64,000 nt of DNA from Sambucus nigra (Eukaryota; Streptophyta; Magnoliopsida; Dipsacales; Adoxaceae), in the NCBI GenBank assembly GCA_949130495.1, contig OX422214.1:5874046-5938045 (forward strand), written 5' to 3'. Shown in pieces: positions 32,697 through 44,203 of this stretch. A program made the position numbers and the translations under genes. Numbering within the stretch: the first letter of the stretch is position 1; the number at the start of each line of letters is the position of its first letter. Under the pieces are notes generated by a model. It was not told the origin of the DNA, ran no database searches, and saw only the letters and a program-made list of their open reading frames with translations.

Positions 32697-33790
32697 TATA
32701 ATACCCATAATTTTTTAATAAAATATTTCGAAAAATTTAAATTTGATAATTAAATCATAATTTAGAAATAAACTTAAATCTTGATGGGAAAATTTAAATT
32801 TAAAATAAATGACTATTCGTGATTTTATAAATATAAAACGGAACTAGACATAATGGGCATGTGAGTGAAAAATAAATAACACATAAATAAATTTTGAGCG
32901 CATGTCGTTTTAGCATAATAAAATGTCCAAGTGAAATAAATATATTTGGGATGCATTTTGGGGAGCATTAGAGACTCAGTTTAGTGTTTTAAATATTTAG
33001 AATTGGTCCCGAGTCATAAGTATATAATAAGTTGGGAAGCTTTTGGGCTAATTAGATTAAGGGTTCGGGTCCATTTGGGGGTCCAAAAATTGGGCATATG
33101 GTCCAACTCGGGATTCAGCTCCTAATTAGAGGTTAAGTGGGGGTAAACCACCCCCCCAACTATTATTCTACAAACCTAAAAGTGCAGTTACGAGAAAAAT
33201 TAGGAGAAACACCAAAGAAAGGAGAAAAGGGCTAGAACAATAGAGGAATCAAAGGCTTTCTCCTCTACATAATTAAAGACAAGAATTTTCTTGCATAATC
33301 TATATCTTTCAATTTATTTCTCAATGAATAATGTTTATTCCCTTTTTGATTTCTGTGATTTAGGGCATGGTATATTTTATTGATGATGATGAATGTAGCA
33401 TGTAGAGGAAGAAATTTATATGTACGCTTAGTCCCAAAAATTAGGTTTTTAAAATATGATTTTTGGGTATTAGATCTCCTTAAGTTTTGATGATCATTGG
33501 GAGACAAAATAAATGACTAATGCAAGGACTGCTATGATAATTAAAGAACTGATATTCATGTTGTACATCCCTAGTTTAATAAATTTGTTAACGAAATAAG
33601 GTGACATTGAAATTGGAGAATGCTTCATTGTGATAAAACCCCCACCTATACTCATTAACCCTAAATATATCCGTATTAAATTGGTAGGCATGTATAACTG
33701 TTTTCTAGTATTCGTGAATGTGTTCTGGGTTTTAGTGGTTTTCTGAAGAAGCAAGTGTGAAAGAAGGGGAATTTGGGAAAATGACACAAA

Positions 33791-33868
33791 GTCGTTCAAA
33801 CAAGGTTAGGCCTCGTTCGAACGACTTGCAATGTCGCGCGAACAAGGGAGACAACCGTTCGAGTGACC
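33791..33868. promoter_or_regulatory. Palindrome cluster (GTCGTTCGAACGAC units) in the split Tekay LTR
   Basis: Four units: GTCGTTCAAACAAGG, CTCGTTCGAACGAC, GTCGCGCGAACAAGG and ACCGTTCGAGTGACC. It occupies the same relative place as the clusters in the other Tekay LTRs. Confidence 0.6.
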
Positions 33869-34374
33869 TGATGGATGGCTAACAGTTCGATCCTTTTGGT
33901 TTTATTCTAAATTTTCTAAGTTAAAGAAAATGATGGTTAACCGGTGTAGCATATGTGGAATAAAGAATAGTTATGTAATGTTTGTGAGGACATTTTTGTC
34001 CATTATCAATTTGTATGTCGTATACTGTTACACCGTCGAAGAATTGTCAAGACAACATGCATACATCACGATGGATCCGATTATCAAGATTCTTCAACAA
34101 CAAAGCCTCGACGACATTAACTTTGGTAACGTTGAGTTTATGGTTTTTAAATGTTTCATTTTAAGTGCTGGGAATTTTTTTTATAATTTTTTTTTATAAA
34201 ACCGAGGAATTTTTAAGAAAATGAAATTTTTCTAAAAAGTTTTTATACAAATCGAGGCATTTTTTATAAAAGTTTTTTTTTGCTATGACAGACCGATTTG
34301 TTTATATAAAAGGAACCGATACCCGGGCCGGTTTGGTTCCAGATTTTCCATCGCCTCAGTTTTTTTATTTTTTC

Positions 34375-34383
34375 TATAAAAGG
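34375..34383 (+). promoter_or_regulatory. Candidate TATA box of LARD A 5' LTR
   Basis: TATAAAAGG, at the place equivalent to the TATA box in the LARD B LTR, about 33 bp after a decayed palindromic segment. Confidence 0.6.
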
Positions 34384-35316
34384 CTATTTCGGTTGTGTAT
34401 TTTTGAAAGACTTTGAGAGACATTTTTGAGAGACCAAATACATCAAGTCTTATATTTTTTAGTCCTATAACTCGTGTTTGATTCACACCAAAAATTCCAA
34501 TTACTTTTTTGAATATTTTGGTACCCTAAAACAACTTTGCTATTGTTCAACCTCTGTGGAGAAGGCTGTAACAACCCTTGACCTTGGAGACTGAGAAATT
34601 ATTTTTTTGGGAAAATAAAATCTAATTCAATTGGAGAATTTTAAAATTTGGGAATTGAGGTCCAAAAATAGAGAACATTTCAAAGTATTCCGGATGATGA
34701 TTTTGAGGGTACCATCGATCCTGGAAGGGTCGAGATAGTCAAAATGACTGTCATTGGGTTTTATTTCTGTTCCGGATTATTTTCAAGTCAGTTTGACTCG
34801 AATTGGAGGAAACGAGTCATTTAAAGTGTGTATTAACATTTAAAATTGTGTTTATTATTTTAAAAGGATCTAAAGGCTTATGGATCAAGCCTTCTCATTT
34901 GAGAGAAAGAGAGAAAGAGAAATAACAGAGAAAATAAGATGAAAATAGCAGAGACAGGAAGAAAAGCTTGGAGATTCCGGCCCAAACGCGACATCAAGGG
35001 CGATCCAACCTCTACAAATCTGAGTCAAGTGTTTAATCTTGCTAAATAAGTCATTTATGTATTTCATTTCATAATTTGGGGGTAAAAGAAATGGATTTTT
35101 GGGTATTAATATCAAAACCTAGATTTTTGGGCTTAATCTTGAAATTGATGTTTATATATGGGTTTAATGGTGTAGAAATGGTTGGGATCAACTTTGGGTT
35201 GATTTATTGGCTTAGAATCATGTTGTGATGAAGGTTTAGGAGTTAGAAATGAAATTTTAGGGTTTAGAAATTTGTGGGTTCATTAAAGAAGAAGAACCCT
35301 TCAAATTCTGCAGACC

Positions 35317-35516
35317 CGAATCGATTCGCCCCTTAAGCAAATCGATTCGGCTTAGGCAAAATTGGCAGGTCTGCATTGACCAAATTGATTCGGACCCAAG
35401 GCGAATCGATTCGGCCTGAGACAGAAGCCCTGGTCTTTGGACCTGAATCGATTCGCCTTGGAGGCCGAATCGATTCGCTGGGCCGAATCGATTCGAAATA
35501 GGGTCGATCGATTCGA
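35317..35516. promoter_or_regulatory. Palindrome cluster (CGAATCGATTCG, eight units)
   Basis: Units at about 35317, 35339, 35382, 35402, 35444, 35466, 35484 and 35503. Most are perfect GAATCGATTC palindromes with variable spacers, so this is not a simple tandem repeat. Confidence 0.75.
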
Positions 35517-37057
35517 AAACAAGGCATTTGGAGTGATTTTCTCTATAGTGATTTCTAACCCTATTTGGTTGGGTTTATTAATTTGGGGCCTTCTCTTATG
35601 ATGAAAGAGATATGTTTTGGAGTTACACAAGGGGTTTCTCACACATTGTGATTATGGGAACTTCTTGGGACAATTTGTGAAAAATATATCCATGTGTGCT
35701 TTTGGAGTCATGTATAGAGATTTCGGGGAAACCCCATTGGGATTGAGAATCCTACTTATAGATCAAATGTAAGTATAGATGTGATGGGAGGCTAAGAACT
35801 CTTAGAGAGAGTTGCGCGGGCATGGCTTGTAATTGTAGGCCGAGGGTAATGCCCAATACTTATAGTAAATAGGACTCTACGGAGATTAAGGTTTGGGGAC
35901 CGAAGAGTGAGAGGGGTCACGTATCCTTAGAAATGTTTAAATTAAGGCACAATCGGTAAACCAACCGGAGAAAGAGGTTCAATGATCAATCGAACCGTAG
36001 GTGAATTTGGGAACGAATTGGATCGTGCTATCAACTAGGATAATCGGTAGCATAAATTTTAGTCAGGATAGTTTATACATAATTGAGTGAAAGTAACCAT
36101 TGTCATTCCAACACTTGAAATGAGGTTGGGATAATTTGAGGTTTTAGACTACTAGTCATGTATATACCAATGGTAAACTAGTACTAAGGATAATTATGTA
36201 CTTTTGAATATAGAGGAGATGTGTAGTGATGGTTTCCTACACTAAGTTTTGGGTGATAACCCTAATGTTGGATATATATATATATATATATATCTGTATG
36301 TTGTTTGGGAGACTACTCATCATAGAAAATGGATGAATATTCTTCAAGTGAGGGATTGTATTCACATATCGAGGTAAATTAAATGAGGTTGTGGTGACGG
36401 CTTGTATATTGAGGATTATGTATACTTATAGCCGAGTTTATATATCTTATACATACGAATGAGAATTAGTTTGTGTATATAGATATAAGGATATGTGAAT
36501 ATATGTATATATATCTATATAGATATGAATATATGGATATATTTATGTTGTGGATATACATGGTATGAATGTCTAAACCGTATATGATTGTTTAATGTTT
36601 GATCATATGATGGGATCATATGGATGTGTGTATATTGTGCATGTGAATGATATATATACTTATGTGGTTAAGCATACCCCGCTCATGCTATCATTTGGAA
36701 GTTTTCGCGCAGAGGGTGAGCATCCTGGCTCAAAGAGCAGGGTATGGATATTCCCCAGGTCATAGTCATCCAGTGTGTTATTATGTGATTTATATTTTTG
36801 GGATGAGACATGGTGGGTATGTTTCGTCTCATTGCCGGTTAGGAGCTATGACCGCTTCCCGGGACGTCGTGTGCGTGAGTTTATCACGAGGTGGGTGTCG
36901 TTTAGCCCCCCAGGTGGTCCCTAGTATTGCTATGTGAGCCGGGCACTGGGAAGTTGATAGCATGGTGTAATTTATCGGCGATATATGTAGCCGAGTATAT
37001 TATGTGCATGGCCATTGTACATTAGATGTGTTATGTACACTTGGTCATGGGTATTGA

Positions 37058-37059
<2 letters not shown>

Positions 37060-37151
<92 letters not shown>
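37060..37151. repeat. TA microsatellite in the 4.1-kb solo LTR
   Basis: About 90 bp of alternating T and A with one interruption. A long Tyr-Ile ORF across it is an artefact. Confidence 0.97.
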
Positions 37152-37381
37152 GGTTAGAATAAATGCCTATATATATATTTATATCTCCTATAGGTGAAAG
37201 GATATAGAAATTTTCATGGAGTACATCTTTGAAGATTATGGTGTACTAGATTATTGGGGGTTGATGTATCGCATTTAAGGAATATTTCGATTATATCATC
37301 CCAAGGATATTATTGGAGATTGTTAAGCCATTGTTATATGGTAATTTAAATTCGGTAGTTGTAGTAGTATAATATTGTATG

Positions 37382-37673
37382 TATGGCATAATGGATCTGT
37401 AGGACCGACATTGTCAAGGAGTAGTGTAATGGGGTGGTTCCTTGTTTGGATTTCGCTTTGCGAGACACCCCACGCACGAAACGTAGTGCAATGTTGAGAT
37501 TGGAGAAAAGTTCTGTCTATAATTAGGTATGGCACAATCGATCTCTAGGATCGACGTTGACAAGAAGTAGTGTAACGGGGTGGTTCCTTGTTTGGATTTC
37601 GCTTTGCGAGACACCCCACGCACAAAACGTAGTGCAACGTTGAGATTGGAGAGAAGTTTTGTCAATAATAATT
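37382..37673 (+). repeat. 146-bp tandem duplication in the 4.1-kb solo LTR
   Basis: TATGGCATAATGGATC at 37382 recurs as TATGGCACAATCGATC at 37528. The two copies match over most of their length, including a GTGGTTCCTTGTTTGG block. Confidence 0.9.
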
Positions 37674-38109
37674 TTTTATGCTTATTAATTAGAAATTAAA
37701 TCATATGATTCAACCCAAATGTATATGGGTAACTTATTAAGAATTATAATTGATTAAATTATAAACCAGAATCCATTAAGCCAAGTATGGCACACATGTT
37801 TGAAAATAAATAATTTTTAGTGTGTTTAGAAAGAGTGGATTCTTGGGCTATGATAGGATGACAGATCTCGTGGGTATAGGCTAGACCTATGATAAGTTAG
37901 GATGTCCTTATAATTGGGGTAATTTAACTAACATTTCAGGACGCGAATAGGTGCGCGACATTAGATGAGAGGTGAGTTGGGATTTCACGAGAGTGCGATT
38001 CCACCTTAATTATGAAATAAGTGCACCGATATTTATTATACACGGTTAACACACTTATTAAATATTTTTTTTCACTCGGGCTCTGACCCGTTTACTTTTC
38101 TCTCTTGCT

Positions 38110-38111
<2 letters not shown>

Positions 38112-38189
<78 letters not shown>
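38112..38189. repeat. TA microsatellite after the CTCTGACCC motif
   Basis: About 77 bp of TA. It occupies the place of the short TATATATA stretch in the other Tekay LTRs. Confidence 0.96.
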
Positions 38190-38190
<1 letters not shown>

Positions 38191-39051
38191 CTACGGGTGT
38201 CCTACCGTATGGATACCGGATGACCTTCTATCCAGAGTCTTGGGAGCCGCGACAGGTGCAGACTGTTGCGGGATGTAGATTGTAGTCGCTTCCTACTTCT
38301 TTAAAAATCTGGGTAGGACTCATGTTGTATATCGGGTTTGTACCCAAGGGATATTTATATACATGTTATACTTATTCCATTTCCGTTTTTGTATTGTTTG
38401 TGACCCGACAGCTTATTAGGGTATATTCATTAGTAGTTACTCATTTAATAATATTATCGCATTTCATTTATCATCGTACTTGTATGCATTTCTCCTTTAT
38501 CAGTAGTTGTTTAGTGTTGGTTTGTTGTTTGTTCGGTGTTTTATCTAATTTTAACATCTCGCTTAGATAATATCGGGTAGTCAGTCCTATATTATATAGT
38601 ACCGATAGCTGGTGTTGAGACTGAGACATCTGAAACTCCTGATTGAATGTAGTATAGAGCTGGCCACCAGTTAATATTGTAAGCGGGGTGTTACAGATGC
38701 ATCTACATAACTTGTGATTCCTGGAGGGAACTCACTGCTGATCGGTGGACACCGAAAATTCAGGTTTGACAAAGACGCCGTATGTTACACTTGTGGGCGA
38801 TTATAAGGTTGTATGTAAGTCAATGGTCTTGTTAACTTTTCAAAGTGTTGAAAAAAGATTATACCTGAAAGGGGTTTTTTCCTGAATTTTTCGTCTTTGA
38901 TTCACATGCATGGTTTGAATGATTTAATGATTTATGACACGTAAATGCATGTTTAGGGGATGACTTAAAATTGATTTTAGTTTGTGCAAAGTAAGACACC
39001 TAATTAAATAAGTGTTCAAATAAATAATTTAATTGGACCGCATTTACAAAT

Positions 39052-39066
39052 TGGTATTAGAGCGGG
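39052..39066 (+). promoter_or_regulatory. LARD A primer binding site
   Basis: TGGTATTAGAGCGGG, an initiator-Met type PBS with one change, four bases after the LTR end. Confidence 0.75.
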
Positions 39067-39168
39067 TTACGCTAATTTATTGCGTTTGATTCCATTTTTC
39101 GCAAAAAATTATGTGATATTGATTTTTTGAAAAATTATTATTTTTGAAAATTTGGCACAATTTTCAAT

Positions 39169-39880
39169 GGAGAATTTATGTAATCGGGTGTCCCCTCCCT
39201 CCTATTGGCACAAGTCAAAGTTGTGATCATTTAAATCGGTTGAATTTGACGTTTGCTAAAAGAATTGAAGTTTTGGAAAAAGAAAATTCCCATTTTAAAT
39301 CCGCTATGGATGTTTTGCAAACGGTTCAAAATCAAACAGATTTTTATCGTAAGAAATTTTTTTCTTTGGACTATGAATTTAATGCTTTAATTTGTCCAAA
39401 AAGGAGAGTGATGATAGAGTCCTAGTTTTAGAAAAAGAATTGGAGGACTTGAAAAATTCTAGGGTTTCTGTTTGTGCCAAAGAAGATAAAAATATTTTAA
39501 TCGATGATTATATGGCACATGAGAAGACCTTTAGGGAAAAGTTTGCTTTTATTGAAGGGGAGAGAGATACCCTTTTAGGAATTATTGAAATTTGAAAAAG
39601 GCGTCCCTAAAATTGAAAGAGTCTAATTCTTTGCTTGAGTAAAAAATTTTGGAGTTGAAAAATAATTTGAAGGACTCGAGTAGTTTGTGTAGTGAAGGTA
39701 ATGGCTCATTGTGTTCTCATGCTTCGAGTGTTAAAGCCAAGACCATTAATTATTTTTGAGGGTCAATAAATTCTAAGGACATTAGAAAAGGTCAACCCAT
39801 AGGTGTCGTTCCACCCGTTTACAGATGTTCACATTGTGGTAGGAAAAGTTTAAGTCCACTGCTCCCTTGGTTCCTATAAC
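39169..39880 (+). pseudogene. gag: LARD A Gag remnant
   Basis: ATG at 39169 corresponds to the LARD B start. The N-terminal UBN2-like domain seen in LARD B is missing after a few codons. What remains is a coiled-coil-like segment (RIEVLEKENSHFKSAMDVLQ, then EKELEDLKNS) and a partial second zinc knuckle, CSHCGRK, at about 39831. Several frameshifts and stops. It encodes no enzyme. Confidence 0.7.
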
Positions 39881-41472
39881 CCCTATGGGTCATTGCACAC
39901 CTATTTGGGTTAGGAAATCACTGTTAGAGGCACTAGATATTAGACTAGTTGATTCTCGGTTGCTTGCAAATAATTCTTCTCTTACCATATCATATAGATG
40001 ATTGTGTTTGCATTTTTGTCATACATTTTTTGTGGTTTCATGATATATATATTTGCTAGTGTGTTGACATATACCTTTTGTATCAGATTTTTATTTTTTA
40101 AAAAGTTTTGAAAAATACAAAAAGATTTTATTTTGATAAAATTTTTGAAAAAGACAAAGAGTTTTGTATTTTGTTTACACCGTTTATGAATGGACATTTA
40201 GGATGACCAAGATGCAATTTCATTCCATATCCATGTGACGATTTGATAGTATTTTTAGACAATATGTCATGTCATCCATGCGTTTTACAAAGCTTGTAGT
40301 CTATGACATGTTATATAGTGTTGCTTCCTACTTGTTTGACTCATAATGTCCTTTATTGCACACATGCATGGATTTCTTTGATTTTTGTGCTTGTCTATAA
40401 CATGTTGGTTGAGTGTTTCCATCTCAATTATGTCTATACAACGAACCAAATGCGATAAAACTTGACAAGAGAGTAGTGCATGTAAAAACTGTTGAGTGAA
40501 TTTGTGTGTCTTATTTTAAAAATGGGGAAGGGCTACAAAAGGTACTCATTTATCATTTACGAGTAAGCCACCGTTTATTTTAGATCTAAAAAATGAGGAA
40601 TTGAAAATTATCCAGGATCCAATGAGGTCTAAAAGAGCCCGAAAAAATCTGAAAGGCAATAAAAAGAAATATATGACAAAAATGGGTCAATAGGTTTTTA
40701 GTTTCATCACCTCATAAGAAAAATAAAAAAGCATTATCTTTTAATAAGGGAGCTTGGATGAAATTTAAAACAGTTTGCACGTCCTTGAAAGTCATGAAAA
40801 AGCATTACATAGTTTTGGACGTTATTGGTGTGGAAATCAGTTATAGTTTGATTTGTTGATACAATTAAGGCGATGTCATTTAAATTCAACATTTCTACAC
40901 CTAAGGACTATTTTGATGTTCATTCGTTAGGAGTACTCTTATGCATCATGCACAAATGACATGGTTGAGTTGATTTTCCTATCGAATTTGTTCACACACA
41001 TTCATTCCATTTCCATGATTTGGTTATCTTAGTGTAAATTCATGGTGTGTGATCTTTGTTTTTGCATTTTTGTATGAAAAATTTTAAAAATTCAAAAATA
41101 GTATGTTTTCTTTGTTTACCATGACCACCCGATTTGCTTTATGTGATTTCTTCTTTTCCTTGTCTATTTCGAACAAATAAAAAGGGAGATAACGAATTAT
41201 GATTTGATGGGGGAGTTTAAGTATGGGGGAGAATTGATTATTCTTTCATGTTTATGCTTATATCATTTCAAACTCGATACGTCATGAGGTATTTGCTTTG
41301 TCTCATGTGTGTACGTACAATTGAAGATCATTAAGTTGCATGCCCTAATGAGAAAACCTTGAAGTTGTGAAAAATTGATTATTGAAGCCGAAGTTTGAAA
41401 AGTTTGAAGACTTTGTCATGTATATCTTTCCACTTTGTTTTTAGGAGTGTAGATTTGTATAGGTCAATTTTA
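39881..41472 (+). other. LARD A non-coding 3' interior
   Basis: Aligns with 53050-54575 of LARD B (for example the GACCAAGATGCAATTTCATT region). No pol sequence is present. It ends at the PIF/Harbinger-like insertion. Confidence 0.75.
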
Positions 41473-41887
41473 GGGTGTCTTTGATAAATAAGATGAGAAA
41501 TAAGCGCTAAGAGTCAATTTCCATGGAATTGAAAACTTGGAAATATTTTCCATGGAAAAAATTTGTTGGTGTTGTTTTATTGCAATTATTTTTCAGGTGG
41601 AAAATATTCTATTTTCCATCTTTTATGTGTTTGATTTCCAAAATTTTCCATGGAAAAAAGTACCAAATATATATAAAACCAGAAACCTAGTAAAAGACCC
41701 AGAAATAAAAAAAAACACAAAAAAATGAATAAAAATCCAAAAAATAAAAAATAGAGAAAATGAATAAAAAACAGAAAATTAATATTAACCTGAGAATGAA
41801 TTTTAAAAAAACAAATATAAAAAAACAGAAAAAATGTATTAAGAGTATTAAGAAAAAATAAAAAATGAATAAAAAATAAATCCACCA

Positions 41888-41920
41888 TGCCCCCACCCCA
41901 CCCCACCCCAACCCCCAATT
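41888..41920. repeat. C-rich low-complexity tract
   Basis: Repeated ACCCC/CCACCCC units, the only GC-rich stretch in the element. It lies near the fold-back centre. Confidence 0.85.
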
Positions 41921-42479
41921 GTTTCGTCCCCCTGTCATCAGGTCTGTTCTTTTTATTTAATTCTCTTGTTTTTTTAATTTTTTTCTAATATTTGCATTTT
42001 TACTAGTTTTCAAGGGTATTTATTCATCACCATTTTTTAAAATTTTTGAGCGCTTTTTTTCTTTTCTTTTCTTTTCTTTTTTTCTTAATTAACAAATTTC
42101 TAACTTTTTAATAAATTTTGGGGTGTTTTTTAAATTAATTTAGGGCTTAATATTTATTTTCTATTTTTTATTCATTTCCTGTATTTTTCCATTATTTTTG
42201 TGTTTTTATTGATTTCCTTTTTTTTTCTTAGTTTTTATTTTATTTTATGGTGTTTTTTAAAATTAATTCCGGGACTAATATTTTTTTATGTATTTTTTTC
42301 ACTTTCTTTTTTTTTTCATTATTTTTGGTTTTTATTTATTTATGTTTTTATTTTATTTTCTAAGAATTGTTTTATTTTTCTGTTATTTGTTTTCTTAATT
42401 AATAAGTTTCTGACTTTGTAATAATTTTTTGGGTGTTTTTTTAAAATTAATTATGGGGTTAATATTTATTTTCTTTTTT

Positions 42480-42800
42480 TTATCAAATTTTTGTATTTTT
42501 TTTCATTATTTTTGGGTTTTTATTCACTTTCTGGATTTTTTTCATAATGTTTGGGGTTTTATTCATTTTCTAGATTTTCCCCTTATTCTTGGGGTTTTAT
42601 TCACTCTTTGGATTTTTTTTCATTATTTTTGGGGTTTTATTCACTTTCTGAATTATTTTTCATTATTTTTGGGTTTTTATTCATTTTCTGATTTTTTTTA
42701 CAATTATTTTTGGGTTTTTATTCACTTTCTGAATTTTTTTCATTATTTTTGAACTTTTATTCACTTTCTGTATTTTTTTCATTATATTTGGCTTTTTATT
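42480..42800. repeat. Imperfect ~40-bp tandem repeat in the PIF/Harbinger-like element
   Basis: Repeated TTTTTCATTATTTTTGGG followed by TTTTTATTCACTTTCTG, about eight degenerate copies. The complementary form occurs at 41700-41870. Confidence 0.8.
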
Positions 42801-43080
42801 CATTTTTCGGATTTTTTTATAAATTTTTTAGGTGTGGCAATTCTTTTCCCTAGAAAATGAATAACAAGGTGGGAGGAGGTTTTTTAATTCCACATTTTTG
42901 TGGAAAAAGTGGTTATGTGACTTGTTTTAAAGAAATTAAGTCCATAGAAAATTTTGTTTATCAAACATCCAAAAGATTGAAAAATGACTTCATATATTGC
43001 ATTTTCATGGAAAATTAGTGTTATCAAACACACCCTTAGTTAATAATTCAGATATTTTTATTTTGTATCGGCATAGACAT

Positions 43081-43091
43081 AGGGGGAGATT
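43081..43091 (+). promoter_or_regulatory. LARD A polypurine tract
   Basis: AGGGGGAGATT directly before the 3' LTR start TGTAAGGACA, as in other copia-type elements. Confidence 0.8.
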
Positions 43092-44203
43092 TGTAAGGAC
43101 ATTGTCCGTCACAATTTAATATGTCCTATACCGATACAAGTCGTCGAAGGATTGAGAAGATTACATCTACGCAAGACGAATATGAATTTCAAGAAGACTT
43201 CAACATACAAGCCTAACAAGGAATTTTGTATTTTATGTTTAAGTTTCAATTACATTTCACATTAAAAGTGTTAGGATATTTGTTTGTGAAAGGTAAAATA
43301 TTTTTCTATTTATGAAAAATGATTTTTGAAATTTTTATAAAAGGTTTTTATTTAAAAAAAAATATTTTATCACAAAAGTTTTGGATAAATGTTTCCTGAT
43401 CTCGTGAACAGTTTTAAGGTTTGATATTTTTAAGTGATTTAAATCTTTAAAGTTTTTTTGAGGATCAGTGACTGTCGTTCAAACGACGTCACATCTCGTT
43501 CAAACGAGATGGAGTATTGCTCGAACGACGCCTTCGTTCAAACGACATTTGTTTTGGTTTGACACGTCACCGCCTTAATTTTTATATAAATATGGTGTCA
43601 AACTTATTGATTTTTGTGTGGAGAAATTCTGGTTTTGAATAGAATATGTTTTTGAGTGTTTGGTTTATTCTCCAACCATTTTGAGGGTTCAAACTTTGTT
43701 TTGCAATTCACAATCCCAATACTTTTGTGTGAGTGGCTTTATGGAACCCGAAACATAGTTAGATAGATTTCATGCTGTTGATCTAAGTGCCATTGGAGGT
43801 ACTAGACCGAAGACTGACTGGGTGTTAATAACGAAGTGCTGAGGTGTTCCTGTGATGAGACTGGACTGCGGTTCATGTAGGTTCGCTGCATGTGGATTTA
43901 TTGCTGACGACATGGACTGAAATCTGGGGATATACTAGTGTCAAACTGTATTTCATTGTAACCGTGTAAGTTGCGATTTACAATTATAGTGATATATAAA
44001 AAGGTTTTGACCTGAGGAGAATTTTTCCTGAACTTTGTGTCTCATACTTTATTTATATTGGTTTGACACTTGCATGCACGTAGTTGATTGTGTTTAAGGA
44101 CTGAATTAGTTGAATTCAAAATTTGACTTTGATTAAATAAGTTTGTGATTGAAACTTGCGAACCGGTTTTAACTTTATCACACACGACTTTAGTGCATTT
44201 ATA
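43092..44203 (+). repeat. LARD A 3' LTR (1.1 kb), of a different subfamily from the 5' LTR
   Basis: Starts TGTAAGGACATTG and ends GCATTTATA. A palindrome cluster at 43473-43548 (GTCGTTCAAACGACG, ATCTCGTTCAAACGAGAT, GCTCGAACGACG, CTTCGTTCAAACGACA) is followed by TATATAAATA at 43583. It matches the 5' LTR well only in its first ~200 bp and loosely at the end. Confidence 0.72.
43583..43592 (+). promoter_or_regulatory. Candidate TATA box of LARD A 3' LTR
   Basis: TATATAAATA about 35 bp downstream of the palindrome cluster. Confidence 0.6.

Larger units (their letters stand above)
34567..38695 (+). mobile_element. Long Tekay-like solo LTR (4.1 kb)
   Basis: Starts TGTAACAACCC and ends GCGGGGTGTTACA. 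It has GGAAGGGTCGAGATAGTC at 34723-34740, a GA-rich tract near 34900, GAGTCAAGTG at 35022, an eight-unit palindrome cluster, CGGGCTCTGACCCG at 38077-38090, two long TA microsatellites and a 146-bp tandem duplication. The flanks AAGGC and GATGC match at three of five bases. The homologous LARD B LTR lacks the insertion near 50645. It is larger than relatives mainly through simple-repeat growth. Confidence 0.85.
33983..39048 (+). repeat. LARD A 5' LTR, split by a Tekay solo LTR
   Basis: The parts 33983-34566 and 38696-39048 align with the LARD B LTR. A degenerate palindromic segment at 34310-34342 (GGAACCGATACCCGGG and CCGGTTTGGTTCC) precedes TCTATAAAAGG at 34373. It ends CATTTACA before the PBS. 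Confidence 0.78.
41473..43035. mobile_element. Non-autonomous PIF/Harbinger-like element (1563 bp)
   Basis: Termini GGGTGTCTTTGATAAA and, on the complement of the right end, GGGTGTGTTTGATAAC form an inverted repeat. The flanking duplication is TTA at 41470-41472 and 43036-43038. LARD B near 54575 shows the same context without the element. There is no transposase. The interior is extremely AT-rich and self-complementary: 41690-41870 is A-rich and 42000-42800 T-rich, with a repeat of about 40 bp. The superfamily is inferred from TTA and the GGGTGTGTTTG-type ends. Confidence 0.85.
33983..44203 (+). mobile_element. Gag-only copia derivative LARD A (with nested insertions)
   Basis: LTR start TGTGAGGACA at 33983, PBS at 39052, gag remnant at 39169, PPT at 43081, 3' LTR 43092-44203. 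The interior aligns with LARD B along most of its length and has no protease, integrase, RT or RNase H. It contains a 4.1-kb Tekay solo LTR and a PIF/Harbinger-like element. No good target duplication is visible (ATGTT versus GAGTT), and the two LTRs are from different subfamilies. Confidence 0.78.

Noticed and set aside
33978..33982. ATGTT / GAGTT as LARD A target duplication
   Set aside because: Only three of five bases match, so I treat the duplication as absent.
37015..37197. 60-codon Tyr-Ile repeat ORF
   Set aside because: It is the translation of a TA microsatellite.
41586..41938. Phe-rich ORFs suggesting membrane proteins (also 42200-42752)
   Set aside because: They come from A- or T-rich low-complexity DNA inside a PIF/Harbinger-like element.
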